Shown here: piece by piece, positions 53,552-62,565 of the stretch
How the letters are laid out: each line of letters starts with the position of its first letter
Position numbering within the stretch: the stretch's first letter is position 1
Assembly (NCBI GenBank): GCA_963824935.1
Contig: CAWGRF010000020.1
Coordinates: forward strand, 26,110 to 90,109
Direction of reading: 5' to 3'
Source of the DNA: JACCZX01 sp963824935
GTDB taxonomy: Bacteria; Pseudomonadota; Gammaproteobacteria; Burkholderiales; Burkholderiaceae_F
DNA length: 64,000 nucleotides
Program-made: the position numbers and the translations under genes
Notes under the pieces: generated by a model
What the model was told of the DNA's origin: nothing
Seen by the model: the letters and a program-made list of their open reading frames with translations, nothing else
Database searches by the model: none

Positions 53552-54127
53552 TCATTCCGCGGTCAGCTCGCTGTGCAGCAGCAGGCGCGCCTTCTGCCAA
53601 TCGCGTTGCACGGTTCGCTCCGACACGCCACGCATAGCCGCGATCTCGGCAAACGAGAAGCCGCAGAAGAACTTGAGCTCGACCAGTTCGGCGAGCGCGG
53701 CATCGGTCCCCAGCAGCCGGTCGAGTGCCTCGCTTAGCCGAACCGTGTCGTCAACCTCTGGTATCGACTCGGCAACCCGGGTATCGAGTGCAGTCAGATG
53801 AAACTCGCCACCGCGCTTGAGCGCCCGGCGTTCGCGGATGTAGTCGACGATCAGTCCGCGCATCGCGTGTGCTGCGTAGGCGATGAAGCGGTGCTGATCC
53901 GGGAACGCTGCAGCGCGGCCCGCCATGTCGAGGTAGCACTCGTGCAGCAGCGTCGTGGCGCCGAGCGTTACGCCGGCGCTGCCCGCTCGCAGCTGCCGCC
54001 GTGCGACGCGATGCAGCTCGTGATAAAGGGTCGTGAACAACGCCTGCGCCGACGCGGTATCGCCACGATCGGCGGATGCAATTAGGCCGGCAATCGTCGC
54101 GACATCGGCGGAGTCATCGGTGGACAC
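53552..54127 (-). CDS. ECF-type sigma factor paired with a Ser/Thr kinase
   Basis: The 191-residue protein matches the ECF sub-group seen beside kinases (TIGR02999-like). Region 2 is ALFTTLYHELHRVARRQLRAG and TLGATTLLHECYLDMAGRAAAF, and region 4 is ALAELVELKFFCGFSFAEIAAMRGVSERTVQRDWQKARLLL. Where typical ECF factors carry acidic residues (D-A-E-D), this one has Ala-Thr-Thr (Thr58/Thr59). That would fit activation by phosphorylation, as known for the EcfP/PknT pair. The start is GTG at 54127. Confidence 0.85.
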   Translation of the reverse strand: MSTDDSADVATIAGLIASADRGDTASAQALFTTLYHELHRVARRQLRAGSAGVTLGATTLLHECYLDMAGRAAAFPDQHRFIAYAAHAMRGLIVDYIRERRALKRGGEFHLTALDTRVAESIPEVDDTVRLSEALDRLLGTDAALAELVELKFFCGFSFAEIAAMRGVSERTVQRDWQKARLLLHSELTAE

Positions 54128-54451
54128 GTCGAGCTCGGATTTCGCGCGCTGTGCGTTGGCAGTCTCAGCAGGTAATTCTCACTTTAGTAACCAATTGGGA
54201 GAGCGCCTATCCCTCGATTTCAGATTTTGCCGGAATAGCGCACATGGGTGCTAGACGGCGCATCGCTGTTTTTGCAGCGATATGGCGGAAGTGTTCGACA
54301 TTAGCGGCGGCTTCCAGCAAGCGCAGCTTGCCCGAAGACGTCCGCTCTACACCGGCGCGCAGCACGACCTGCTCAACGAGACCAATCGCGACGAGATGCA
54401 GCGCGACGTGTTGGGGTGGTTAGGCAAGATAGTGCAAGGGGAGGGCACTCG
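54128..54451. other. Gap between sigma factor and TonB-like genes
   Basis: These 324 bp contain no gene I can support. The minus strand stays open for about 70 codons (LVAIGLVEQVVLRAGVER onward) without a start codon or ribosome site. The segment should contain the sigma operon promoter. I see no clear terminator. Confidence 0.4.
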
Positions 54452-56509
54452 TCAGTGCAACCGGACGGCGTCGTCGAAGTGCCAGGTCCGGCGGATTTCG
54501 ATCACGTCGTACTCGCGGGCCAGTGCGGGCGGGAACGCTTGGTAGTGCTCGTGGCTTTGCACGATGCGTTGTATCGCCTTATCGACTTCCGCCACGCCAC
54601 TGGAGACAACGAAGGTCACCGACTCCACGGATCCGTCGCTTCGAATGGCCACCGTCACCATGGGATGGGTGTGGGGCTGCTTCGCCACTTCGCGCACCGT
54701 TTCGACCGGCGTGTTGAATTGGACCTTCCTTGCCCATCCCTCCGCGTACCGGACGAGTTCGACATTGGGGTGGCCGCGCCCCCATAGCCTGACTCGACGC
54801 GCGGTGCTCAACGAGCGAGGTAGCGTGGAGACTGCTTCACGCTGGGCGGCTTCCTCATCGAGCTGACGCCCGATGGCTCGACGCCGCGCTTCCCGTCTTG
54901 CGTCCTCCTCTTTTTCAGCCTCGACGCGCGCGACCTCTTGTCGTGTCGCGGCCTGTCGTGCGGCTTCCTGGCGTTCAGCCTCCAATCGCGCGGCCTCGAC
55001 GCGAGCCGCTGCCAATCGCGAGGCTTCCTGACGCTCTGCCTCCAGTCGTGCCGCTGCCAATCGTGCGGTCTCCTGACGCTCTGCCTCCAGTTGTGCCGCT
55101 GCCAATCGCGAGGCTTCCTGACGCTCTGCCTCCAGTCGTGCCGCTGCCAATCGCGCGGTCTCCTGACGCTCTGCCTCCAGTTGTGCCGCTGCCAATCGCG
55201 AGGCTTCCTGACGCTCTGCCTCCAGTCGTGCCGCTGCCAATCGCGAGGCTTCCTGACGCTCGGCCTCCAGTCGTGCCGCTGCCAATCGCGCGGTCTCCTG
55301 ACGCTCGGCCTCCAGTTGTGCCGCTGCCAATCGCGAGGCCTCCTGGCGTTCGGCCTCCAGTCGTGCAGCCTCAACGCGAGCTACTTCCTGACGAGCGGCC
55401 TCGTGACGCTGCGCCTCCAGTTGTGCTGCTCGCGCTGCCTCGACACGAGCCGCTTCTTGACGAGCTGCCAGCAGACGCTCCTCCTCCGACTGTGCCGCAA
55501 TCCGTCGCGCGGCTTCGATGCGCGCCGCCTCTTCCTGACGTGCGGCCTCTTGACGCTGCGCCTCCAGCTGTGCCGCTGCCAGTCGCGCGGCTTCCTGGCG
55601 TTCAGCCTCCAGTCGCGCGGCCTCGACGCGAGCCGCTTCCTGTCGCGCGGTCTCCTGACGCTCTGCCTCCAGTTGTGCCGCTGCCAATCGCGAGGCCTCC
55701 TGGCGTTCGGCCTCCAGTCGCTTGGCCTCGACGCGCGCCGCTTCTTCCTGACGAGCGGCCTCCAGTTTCGCGGCCTCAACCCGCGTCGCCTCTAACCGAT
55801 CCGCCTGTTTGGTCAATTCAGCGGCTCGCTCCCGAACGTCCTGGCCGATTCGCTCCCGTGCTAGATCGTCGGCATCTCGATGCGGCATCACAGTCTCCGG
55901 GCTCGAAACGCTCGGTGCTACCGCGATCACATCGGGCCCCGTGAGAGCGGGAGGCACGACCAACTTGCGCCGGCCAGACTGCGCCACGTCGATCGCGGCC
56001 GGCTTGGGGATCTTCGCAGGCGCGGCGTGACCGGGCTCAGCAGCGCGCGTGGGCGCTTTCGCAGGCGCCGCACGGGCCACGGCGTTTCGTTCTGGCTTGA
56101 CCTCTGCCATGGGCGCTTTCGCAGGGGCTGCACGGGCGGCCACGGCGTTTCGTTCTGGCTTGACTTCCGCCTTCGGCTTGGCCGCGGGGACGATTGCTCG
56201 GGAAGCACCCCCCCGGGGCGGCGCGGGCGACGCGTGTGGAGGCGGGGCCCGCCCGCCGGCAATCGGCGGCTCGATCGATGCCTGCTGCAAAGGCTGGGCA
56301 ACCGAGTTGATCGCCGGCTCCGCGGCTGTGACATGCGTCGGAACGAGCACGACGCGCAGCTCGGGCACCTCGATGCGTCGTTCTTGCCAGGGGAGGCTCA
56401 AGCGCGGAAGCCCAAGTCCCTTCCCACCGAAGGTCAGGCTCAACAGCGATCCGTGAATCAGCAGCGAGAGCAGCAGCGAAGAAGCCATTCGCCATCGCTC
56501 AGAGCTCAT
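54452..56509 (-). CDS. TolA/TonB-like protein with 15-residue repeats
   Basis: The 685-residue protein has one N-terminal membrane helix (MASSLLLSLLIHGSLLSL), a Pro/Ala/Lys-rich linker, a long charged helical region (about residues 220-550) built from units like LEAERQEASRLAAAR, and a C-terminal TonB-like domain (VTVAIRSDGSVESVTFVVSSGVAEVDKAI, FPPALAREYDVIEIRRTWHF). This is the TolA/TonB layout: an anchor, a periplasm-spanning coiled coil and an outer-membrane-contact domain. It precedes the ECF-kinase pair on the same strand, so it may be part of the same signalling or envelope system. Confidence 0.82.
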   Translation of the reverse strand: MSSERWRMASSLLLSLLIHGSLLSLTFGGKGLGLPRLSLPWQERRIEVPELRVVLVPTHVTAAEPAINSVAQPLQQASIEPPIAGGRAPPPHASPAPPRGGASRAIVPAAKPKAEVKPERNAVAARAAPAKAPMAEVKPERNAVARAAPAKAPTRAAEPGHAAPAKIPKPAAIDVAQSGRRKLVVPPALTGPDVIAVAPSVSSPETVMPHRDADDLARERIGQDVRERAAELTKQADRLEATRVEAAKLEAARQEEAARVEAKRLEAERQEASRLAAAQLEAERQETARQEAARVEAARLEAERQEAARLAAAQLEAQRQEAARQEEAARIEAARRIAAQSEEERLLAARQEAARVEAARAAQLEAQRHEAARQEVARVEAARLEAERQEASRLAAAQLEAERQETARLAAARLEAERQEASRLAAARLEAERQEASRLAAAQLEAERQETARLAAARLEAERQEASRLAAAQLEAERQETARLAAARLEAERQEASRLAAARVEAARLEAERQEAARQAATRQEVARVEAEKEEDARREARRRAIGRQLDEEAAQREAVSTLPRSLSTARRVRLWGRGHPNVELVRYAEGWARKVQFNTPVETVREVAKQPHTHPMVTVAIRSDGSVESVTFVVSSGVAEVDKAIQRIVQSHEHYQAFPPALAREYDVIEIRRTWHFDDAVRLH
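55005..55370. repeat. Eight tandem 45-bp coding repeats
   Basis: Eight nearly identical 45-bp units encode alternating LEAERQEASRLAAA(R/Q) and LEAERQETARLAAA(R/Q) blocks inside the TolA/TonB-like gene. Looser copies of LEAERQE extend the array to about 55750, for 12 occurrences in all. Such arrays change length easily and are also prone to assembly error. Confidence 0.85.
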
Positions 56510-56554
56510 GCGCTGGATCCGCAGCTGACTGTGCGTTTCGGCTTGAGGAGATTG

Positions 56555-56800
56555 CTAGCCCGCCGGATTAGATGGCGGTGTCAGCGCGGCGTAGGAAGGT
56601 TGGCTCGGAGCAGTACGCTCCCCAGCCCATTGCGCCCGCAGGCCCGACAAGTCCTCAGGCCTTGGCGCTGCCACTTCATGCTCCCCGGTACCAACTTCAA
56701 GCGGCGGGGTCGCAGGCCCGGTTGCCGGCTCCGACGGCGTGTCGACGCCTGCACTCCGCAATTGCGCCAGACGGCGAGCAGCCTCTTCGATCGTGTTCAA
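56555..56800 (-). CDS. Short protein resembling the N-terminus of polysaccharide tyrosine kinases
   Basis: The 81-residue product starts MNTIEEAARRLAQLRSAGVD, like the opening of exopolysaccharide-associated tyrosine autokinases, but it ends after a Pro/Glu-rich stretch with no ATPase domain. It may be a fragment or an independent small protein. It overlaps the upstream small frame by 4 bp and precedes the TolA/TonB-like gene by 45 bp, so it may be in that operon. Confidence 0.5.
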   Translation of the reverse strand: MNTIEEAARRLAQLRSAGVDTPSEPATGPATPPLEVGTGEHEVAAPRPEDLSGLRAQWAGERTAPSQPSYAALTPPSNPAG

Positions 56801-57078
56801 CGCAGATTCCTCAGACTCGTGCGCTCATCGATACCCACGTCACCCACGCACCATAGCGTGACTATCAACGCGCCATCTCTGTACTCAGAGACAGTACCTT
56901 CAAAGTATTCGCAGCCGTGCCGCTCCCTGAAGCTTCGCGCAGTGAACTTCAATGTGCCTAGCTGGCGATTTTCAAAGAAGTTGAACACTCCGTACCCGCC
57001 AAGCGGGTGCGAACGCGATGCCGCTATGGCGCAGACCAATATGCCTCCTTCCAATACGACGACTTGACCCCCCGGCAA
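56797..57078 (-). CDS. Small hypothetical protein
   Basis: The frame encodes 93 residues including GILVCAIAASRSHPLGGYGVFNFFE, RSFRERHGCEYFEGTVSEYRDGALIVTLWCVG. The start is uncertain: TTG at 57078, or an internal TTG preceded by GGAAGGAGG. It overlaps the next gene by 4 bp. No family is recognised. Confidence 0.4.
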   Translation of the reverse strand: MPGGQVVVLEGGILVCAIAASRSHPLGGYGVFNFFENRQLGTLKFTARSFRERHGCEYFEGTVSEYRDGALIVTLWCVGDVGIDERTSLRNLR

Positions 57079-57206
57079 CGCCCCATGGGATATGCAGCGG
57101 TGATCATCACCCCAACCAGCAAAGCGAGTGCCACTTGCGCTAGGCGAGTTCGCGGCAGATGAGAGAGCGCACCGGCAAGATCCGCAATTTCAGGCGTCGC
57201 AGCTGA

Positions 57207-57872
57207 CTAACGAGGCTTACGCCGGGGTTTGGGCAGCGGCTTTTCCCGCGCACTCTGCGCAGCATGAATCACTACCAGGGCCGTCGCATCGCGACCGACG
57301 CTCCAGCCGCGGTGCGGGATAGCAGCGTCGAAATAGATGCTGTCGCCCTTTACCAGCGCCCAGCGCTCATCGCCAACCTGGAAGATGACTTTGCCGCTTA
57401 AGATGAACACGAACTCTTCGCCTCCGTGATCGAAGAAGACGTGTCGATCAATCTTGGAAGGGAAGGTAAAAACGAAAGGCTCCATCCGCTTGACCAGCCG
57501 GTCATGCGCCAGGCTGACGTAGTCATAGCCGAAGGCCGTACCGCCGCGCACTACAGGCAGGCGCTCACTCCTGCGGACGACGCTGACACCTTCGCCTTGC
57601 TTGAGAATGTCGCCGAAGAAGCTGCCGATGCCAGTTCCTAGTGCCTGCGCAATGCGCGAAAGTGTGGCGATCGGCGGAAGCTTGTGTGAATTCTGGATTT
57701 TCGAGAGATAGCTCTTGGTGAGGCCGGTTGCGCCAGCCAGTTGATCAAGCGTCATGCCGCGGGCCGCTCGCAGCGCCTTGAGGTGGTCGCCGATCAGTCC
57801 GTCCTCGGTTCGCGTGCGGACTGGTCGCGTCACTGCACGATGACCGGCAGGGCCTCTCGGTTTGCTCGCCAT
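57207..57872 (-). CDS. XRE-family regulator with C-terminal cupin domain
   Basis: The 221-residue protein has an N-terminal HTH (LKALRAARGMTLDQLAGATGLTKSYLSKIQN) and a C-terminal cupin (FDHGGEEFVFILSGKVIFQVGDERWALVKGDSIYFDAAIPHRGW), the usual HTH-cupin regulator layout. Such regulators sense small metabolites through the cupin and often control adjacent catabolic genes. Its start lies inside the end of the DJ-1/PfpI gene (43-bp overlap), so the two are probably co-transcribed. Confidence 0.9.
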   Translation of the reverse strand: MASKPRGPAGHRAVTRPVRTRTEDGLIGDHLKALRAARGMTLDQLAGATGLTKSYLSKIQNSHKLPPIATLSRIAQALGTGIGSFFGDILKQGEGVSVVRRSERLPVVRGGTAFGYDYVSLAHDRLVKRMEPFVFTFPSKIDRHVFFDHGGEEFVFILSGKVIFQVGDERWALVKGDSIYFDAAIPHRGWSVGRDATALVVIHAAQSAREKPLPKPRRKPR

Positions 57873-58480
57873 GCGCGCGAGTATTCCATGATGCGCGCTG
57901 TCTCGTTCGCGACGTCCTCGCCCAGCAGCCGCGCAAGCAAGTGCAGCGTCGCATCAATGCCAAGGGTCACTCCGCCGCCGGTGATGACTCGACCGCAGTC
58001 AACGAGACTCGCTGCGTCCTGCACGTCGATAAGTGGATGTCGTTCGCGCATGATCTGCATCGGAGGGACCTCGCCACCGGCGATCTCGCGCTTGGTGGTC
58101 GCCTTGTAGCCGTCGAGCAGGCCCGAGGCGGCGAGGATCATTCCGCCCGTGCATACGCCCGCTATCACGCGCCCCGCCGCGTAGCGGCGCATGAAGCCCA
58201 ACGTTTCCGCGCTTTTGCATTGCGCCACCCAGCCTGGGCCTCCCGTAACAATCAGCGCGTCCGAAGGCGGGCAGTCGGTGAAGCCATGATCGGCGATTAC
58301 ACGCAAACCATTTGCCATCTTGACTTCTCCAGCTTTCGGCGCCACGGTGAACATCGAGATTTCTGGCGCGATGCGGCGAGCCATCGACAGCACGCCGTAG
58401 GTTGCTAGGTCCACGGGTTCTACACCGTCGTAAATGAAAACAGCGAAGCGCATGTTGACCGACGGTTTCCCAGTAGTCAT
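57830..58480 (-). CDS. DJ-1/PfpI family protein
   Basis: The 216-residue product has the DJ-1/PfpI fold: MRFAVFIYDGVEPVDLATYGVLSMA, the acidic Glu near residue 20, SDALIVTGGPGW and the nucleophile elbow VIAGVCTGGMILAASGLLDG with its Cys. The C-terminus lacks an AraC-type HTH, so it is an enzyme-like or chaperone-like member such as isonitrile hydratase-type proteins. It overlaps the XRE-cupin gene and is divergent from the cupin gene at 58531. Confidence 0.85.
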   Translation of the reverse strand: MTTGKPSVNMRFAVFIYDGVEPVDLATYGVLSMARRIAPEISMFTVAPKAGEVKMANGLRVIADHGFTDCPPSDALIVTGGPGWVAQCKSAETLGFMRRYAAGRVIAGVCTGGMILAASGLLDGYKATTKREIAGGEVPPMQIMRERHPLIDVQDAASLVDCGRVITGGGVTLGIDATLHLLARLLGEDVANETARIMEYSRAWRANREALPVIVQ

Positions 58481-58530
58481 ACTAACCGGACACACTGCAA
58501 TTTTCGCTTGACGGCACGATGGAGGTCAAC

Positions 58531-58974
58531 ATGGCCGCGCAACTTAGCCCCGAGCAGATTGAGCAATGGCGGGAGAAGACGCTCAAGCTCACTCCTACGC
58601 AAAACGGTTCGATCTACGTTAAGCCGGAGGATATGGAATGGGCGCCGTCGCAATTTCCTGGAATCCAGATCAAGGTGCTTTACAAGAACGACGAGGCGGG
58701 CGAGTTGACTTGCCTTCTCAAATGGCAGCCTGGCGCGCGCCTACCGTTCCATATGCATCCCGAGATAGAGCAGTCATGGGTAATTGAAGGCTCGTTTTCC
58801 GATCACGATGGAATATGTCGCAAAGGCCAATACGTGTGGCGTCACGCGGGCTCAATGCACGAAACGTTCAGCGAGGAAGGCTGCACGATTCTGGCGATCT
58901 ATCGCAAGCCGAACATCTTCGCGAAGAGCGCAGGTTTCGTAACCGGCGGCAAGGTTGAAGACCAAAAGGCATAA
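58531..58974 (+). CDS. Cupin-domain protein
   Basis: The 147-residue protein has a single cupin fold (LKWQPGARLPFHMHPEIEQSWVIEGSFSDHDG, KGQYVWRHAGSMHETFSEEG) with three potential metal-binding His and one Glu. It resembles ChrR-type cupins and small dioxygenase-like enzymes. The ATG at 58531 is fixed by GGAGG at 58521-58525. An in-frame ATG at 58519 overlaps that site. It is 66 bp before the TRAP binding protein gene and likely forms an operon with it. Confidence 0.85.
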   Translation: MAAQLSPEQIEQWREKTLKLTPTQNGSIYVKPEDMEWAPSQFPGIQIKVLYKNDEAGELTCLLKWQPGARLPFHMHPEIEQSWVIEGSFSDHDGICRKGQYVWRHAGSMHETFSEEGCTILAIYRKPNIFAKSAGFVTGGKVEDQKA

Positions 58975-59040
58975 AGCCACGACTTAGGCGGTTGCCGCCC
59001 AGGTCGTGAACACAACGCGGAGCAATAACGGGAGGTGAAG

Positions 59041-60183
59041 ATGAAACGTGACGGGATCGCTGACGGCATTCCGAAAAAGCAGATGCGTCGTCGCTTTCTA
59101 GCCACCAGTGCCGCGACGAGCGCGACGGCACTTGCGTTTCCGATGATCGCGCGCGCGCAAACGCCTATCACGCTGCGCTTCCAGAGTACGTGGCCGCTCA
59201 AGTTCATCTATCACGAGTGCGCCATGGACTGGTGCAAGAAAGCATCCGATCTCACTGGCGGGCGACTGAAAATCGACATGCTGCCCGCGGGTGCCGTCGT
59301 GCCCGGGTTGCAGTTGGTCGATGCAGTGAGCAAAGGCGTGCTCGACGGCGGTCACGGCATCCCTGCATTCTGGTTCGGCAAAAATATCGCTTTCGGCCTG
59401 TACGGTGCCGGGCCCGACTTTGGCATGGACGCCAATCAGCTGATGGGCTGGGTGGAATACGGCGGCGGCAAGGAATTGTTTGCCGAGATTCAACGGGCAG
59501 CGCAGCTCAACGTCGTGAGCTATCTCGGCGGGCCGGTTCCATGCGAGCCGATGGGGTGGTTCAAAAAGGAGATCAAAGGACCTGCAGATCTGAAAGGACT
59601 CAAGTTCCGCACTTCGGGCCTAGCGGTGGAGATGTTCTCCGCGCTGGGGATGTCGGCTGTCCAGATGGCGCCCGCGGATATTGTGCCCGCCCTCGACCGC
59701 GGGTTGCTTGACGGCGCAGAGTTCGCAAGCGCCACCGACGATCGCATCATGGGATTTCCCGACGTGGCGAAGTTCTATCTGCAGCAGAGCTATCACATGG
59801 CCAACAACTTCTGCGAAGTCATGTTTAATAAGAGTAGGCACGACGCCTTGCCGGAGGAAATCAAGGCCATCCTGAAATACGTGCCCCACGCAGCCCACTC
59901 AGACATGTTGTGGAAGTCGATGCACCGCATGTCGCAGGACTACATCGACGTGCAGACGAAGGACAAGGTAAAGGTCTACCGGACACCCAAATCGATTCTG
60001 AATGCGCAACTTAAAGCCTGGGATACAGTGATTGAGCGCCACTCGAGCGCGAACCCGCTGTTCGCCAAAGTGATTGCCTCGCAGAAGGCATGGGCGAAGC
60101 GCGTGATGTACTGGCATAACAACGTGCAGGTGAGCCAGACAGACGCCTACGCGCACTACTTTCCGAAGGGGCCGTTGGCCTAA
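59041..60183 (+). CDS. TRAP-type substrate-binding protein (DctP), Tat-exported
   Basis: The 380-residue product has a Tat signal (MRRRFLATSAATSATALAFPMIARA) and DctP family features: LRFQSTWPLKFIYHECAMDW, LPAGAVVPGLQLVDAVSKGVLDGGHG, DLKGLKFRTSGLAVEMFSALG and the binding Arg region. It captures a carboxylate in the periplasm for a TRAP transporter, but no dctQM genes follow: the IS30-family element begins 60 bp downstream. ATG 59041 is set by GGAGG at 59031-59035. Confidence 0.9.
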   Translation: MKRDGIADGIPKKQMRRRFLATSAATSATALAFPMIARAQTPITLRFQSTWPLKFIYHECAMDWCKKASDLTGGRLKIDMLPAGAVVPGLQLVDAVSKGVLDGGHGIPAFWFGKNIAFGLYGAGPDFGMDANQLMGWVEYGGGKELFAEIQRAAQLNVVSYLGGPVPCEPMGWFKKEIKGPADLKGLKFRTSGLAVEMFSALGMSAVQMAPADIVPALDRGLLDGAEFASATDDRIMGFPDVAKFYLQQSYHMANNFCEVMFNKSRHDALPEEIKAILKYVPHAAHSDMLWKSMHRMSQDYIDVQTKDKVKVYRTPKSILNAQLKAWDTVIERHSSANPLFAKVIASQKAWAKRVMYWHNNVQVSQTDAYAHYFPKGPLA

Positions 60184-60243
60184 AGCACCAATGGGGTGGT
60201 TAGGGGCCGTGCGTGTCATTCATCGACGATGTCCGCTTTCGAC

Positions 60244-61475
60244 GGCGGATTCAACCCGTCGACTGCAACAGCTTCATGAAATCGTTGAGCTGGCGTTTCG
60301 TAGTGCAGCGTCTTTCTCGGTCGTTCGTTGAGGCGCCTGAGCGATCGCGTTGAGCTTGGCTTGCGAATACCCGGAGAGGTCAATTCCCTTGGGTAGATAC
60401 TGCCTCAATAGTCCATTCGCATTCTCGTTCGATCCGCGTTGCCAAGGGCTGCGCGGATCACAGAAGTAGACCTTGATGTCGGTGGCCAGCGTAAAGCGTC
60501 GGTGGTCCGCCATCTCTTTGCCGCGGTCCCAGGTCAGCGATCGGTACAGCTCGTGGGGCAGTTTCTGCGCGTGCTTGATGAGGGCGTTCACGACCGTCTC
60601 AGTATCCTTCTTGCCGACCTTCGCCAGCATCACGTAGCGTGATTGACGTTCAACAAGGGTCGCGATCTGGCTGTTCTTGCTGCCGAACAGCAGATCACCT
60701 TCCCAGTGGCCAGGAAGCGCACGATCTTCGACTACCAGGGGGACGCTCGCTGATCGATACCGCGTCACTGATTTGCCCGTGGATGCTGGTCTTCTGCGTA
60801 TGGTGTCGCGAACGACGCATGCCTCGGGTGCGCCGCAAGTGCGCCATCAGCTCTTTCTTCAGAGCGCCGCGTGCCTGGATGAACAGGCTGCGATAGATCG
60901 TCTCGTGGGACACCTGAAAGGCTTCGTCATCAGGGTGGGCACGCTTCAACCAGCCGGCAATCTGCTCAGGCGACCACTCAAGGCGCAGCTTATGTGCCAC
61001 AAGGTGGGCCAGCGCTCGGTTCTGCAAAAGTTTACAGACCTGCGGGCGACGACCTCGATCCCACGCCGCCTGGTCCGCTTGGCTGGCTCGATAGCCTTGC
61101 GCACCCTCATTGCGTCGGATCTCGCGACTGATCGTAGACGGTGCGCGGCCGAGCGTCGCCGCGATCGCCCGCATCGACTTGCCTGCCACCACGCCGCGCG
61201 AGATCTCTTCTCGCTCGATCAGGGTCAATGCCGATCGCGATCGGCGCCGCTCGGTTGGGCGTATCCCGCCCGACTCCGCCACGATGCGTTGGATCGACGA
61301 GTGGTATCGGTCAAACAGTCGGGCGATCTGGTGCAGCGTCTCACCCTTGCGCCAACGCTCCCAGATGAGCGCCCGTTGGCTGGCCGAGTAGTAAATGCGC
61401 GGTCTTCTCTTCATCTGCAACACTCCTTCCGCCGCAAGGGCGTTTAGTGTGTTGCATCGACGGGTTGAATCCGCC
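60244..61475 (-). mobile_element. IS30-family insertion sequence
   Basis: The 1232-bp element is bounded by inverted repeats at 60244-60269 and 61451-61475. Both start GGCGGATTCAACCCGTCGA inward and are perfect apart from one extra base in the left copy. A possible 2-bp target duplication (AC) flanks it at 60242-60243 and 61476-61477. It carries one transposase gene on the minus strand. It lies between the TRAP binding protein and a region of broken genes. Confidence 0.85.
60251..61414 (-). CDS. IS30-family transposase, three frame breaks
   Basis: From ATG 61414 (MKRRPRIYYSASQRALIWERW) the protein has the N-terminal HTH segments (IARLFDRYHSSIQRIV, ISRGVVAGKSMRAIAATLGRAPSTISREIRRN) and the DDE catalytic part (GHWEGDLLFGSKNSQIATLVERQSRYVML, LTWDRGKEMADHRRF, NENANGLLRQYLPKG). 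Extra bases in the C-run near 60742, near 60330 and at about 60264 shift the frame. The last is absent from the opposite inverted repeat, and without it the protein ends VASTG inside the repeat. As read, the gene could not make full transposase. Confidence 0.85.
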
Positions 61476-61744
61476 ACCCATAGCTGCCGTCGCCGCCGAT
61501 TACGGCAAGCAGACACTCCCGTCGGCCGTGAACCGGACATCGCACGGATGGCGAATAGCGACCCGTTTAGGTCGCTAGGTAAGTTAGTGCCACGTTCAGC
61601 TGCGAGGTAAAGAACGCCTGATGTCGAGCCTCGCCCAACGTTCGCGTTCAGTCCTATTTGAGCTCCGGGCGGAATCAGAGATGTGAGATGCTCAATGGCC
61701 GAGGTAGATATGGGGGCGGCTGCAGGCCGACAGTGGAAGACACG

Positions 61745-62440
61745 ATGGGTACGCATATTTCAGACGCCCTCGGAATACCGCTTGGCAGATTCGTCGACGT
61801 AGCGAGTTTCGACGCAATCAACAAGCTCGCATGGCAGCGGCTATCGGGGGCACCGCGAACTGTTCTCAGTGGGATTGAATGGGCTCGGAGTACGAGCACG
61901 CGCCGCCGACTGCCACGCTCTGGCGTTCGACCTCCTCTTCGTCAATGAGCCGGCCGCGAACCCAGAGGAGCGCTTCCAGCAGGACGACAAACTCTTCGGT
62001 TATGTAACTAACGCCATGGCGCGAGTGAGGCGATAGTTTTCAGCTCGTTCATCGTTGCGCGCGCTTATGACTCGGACCCGCTGGAAGAAGCCCAGTTGAA
62101 GACTCCGCTTAACCGCATGTTGTGCCTCATTGCGAGCCTGCCGGAGACTCAGCCGCTTGGGACGTTTTTGAAGGCAGCTCGCGCGGAGAAAGTTGGCGAT
62201 TCGCTCATCGAGCTGCGCGACGTCTTGCTGCATCGTGGTCGGCTGCCACGTCACCATTGGGTCGGCGGCCGCCACGATCGAAAGATCACAGTCGCTGAGA
62301 ACCCGAAGGGCATTCCGAGTTCGTGGCGACCCGACAAATACCTCGACGCGGGCGGGCTAAGCGCATGGTGCGACTGGCTTGAGCGGTACATCGCTGGCGC
62401 GATTCCTCTGATACGCACTTCGTTGGCAGGAATTCCCTGA
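61745..62440 (+). CDS. Hypothetical protein, two frame breaks
   Basis: Three segments fit one protein of about 230 residues: MGTHISDALGIPLGRFVDVASFDAIN to RTVLSG, then GLGVRARAADCHALAFDLLF, EERFQQDDKLFGYVTNAMAR, then EAIVFSSFIVARAYDSDPLEE, KTPLNRMLCLIASLPETQPLGTFLKAA and DRKITVAENPKGIPSSWRP. Breaks lie near 61870 and 62025. GGAAG precedes the ATG. I do not recognise the family. It follows the IS element by 270 bp, in which nothing else is recognised. Confidence 0.5.
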
Positions 62441-62565
62441 AGGAAACGCGAAGCAAGGGCACACCTTGGAGTCAGGTTTGACGATTACCGAAGCAATCGC
62501 AACCGTCTAAACCGATTGACCCTTTTGAAATAAGCGGCGAGAGCAACTGGGCGCGAGCTCGACTG

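Noticed and set aside
55005..55370. Regularly spaced repeats considered as a CRISPR array
   Set aside because: The repeats are contiguous 45-bp coding units without unique spacers, in frame with a TolA-like protein.
54898..55944. Long plus-strand open frame of about 348 codons opposite the TolA/TonB-like gene
   Set aside because: It is an antisense by-product of the 45-bp repeats: composition is a monotonous Pro/Leu/Arg pattern, and the minus strand encodes a sensible TolA/TonB architecture.
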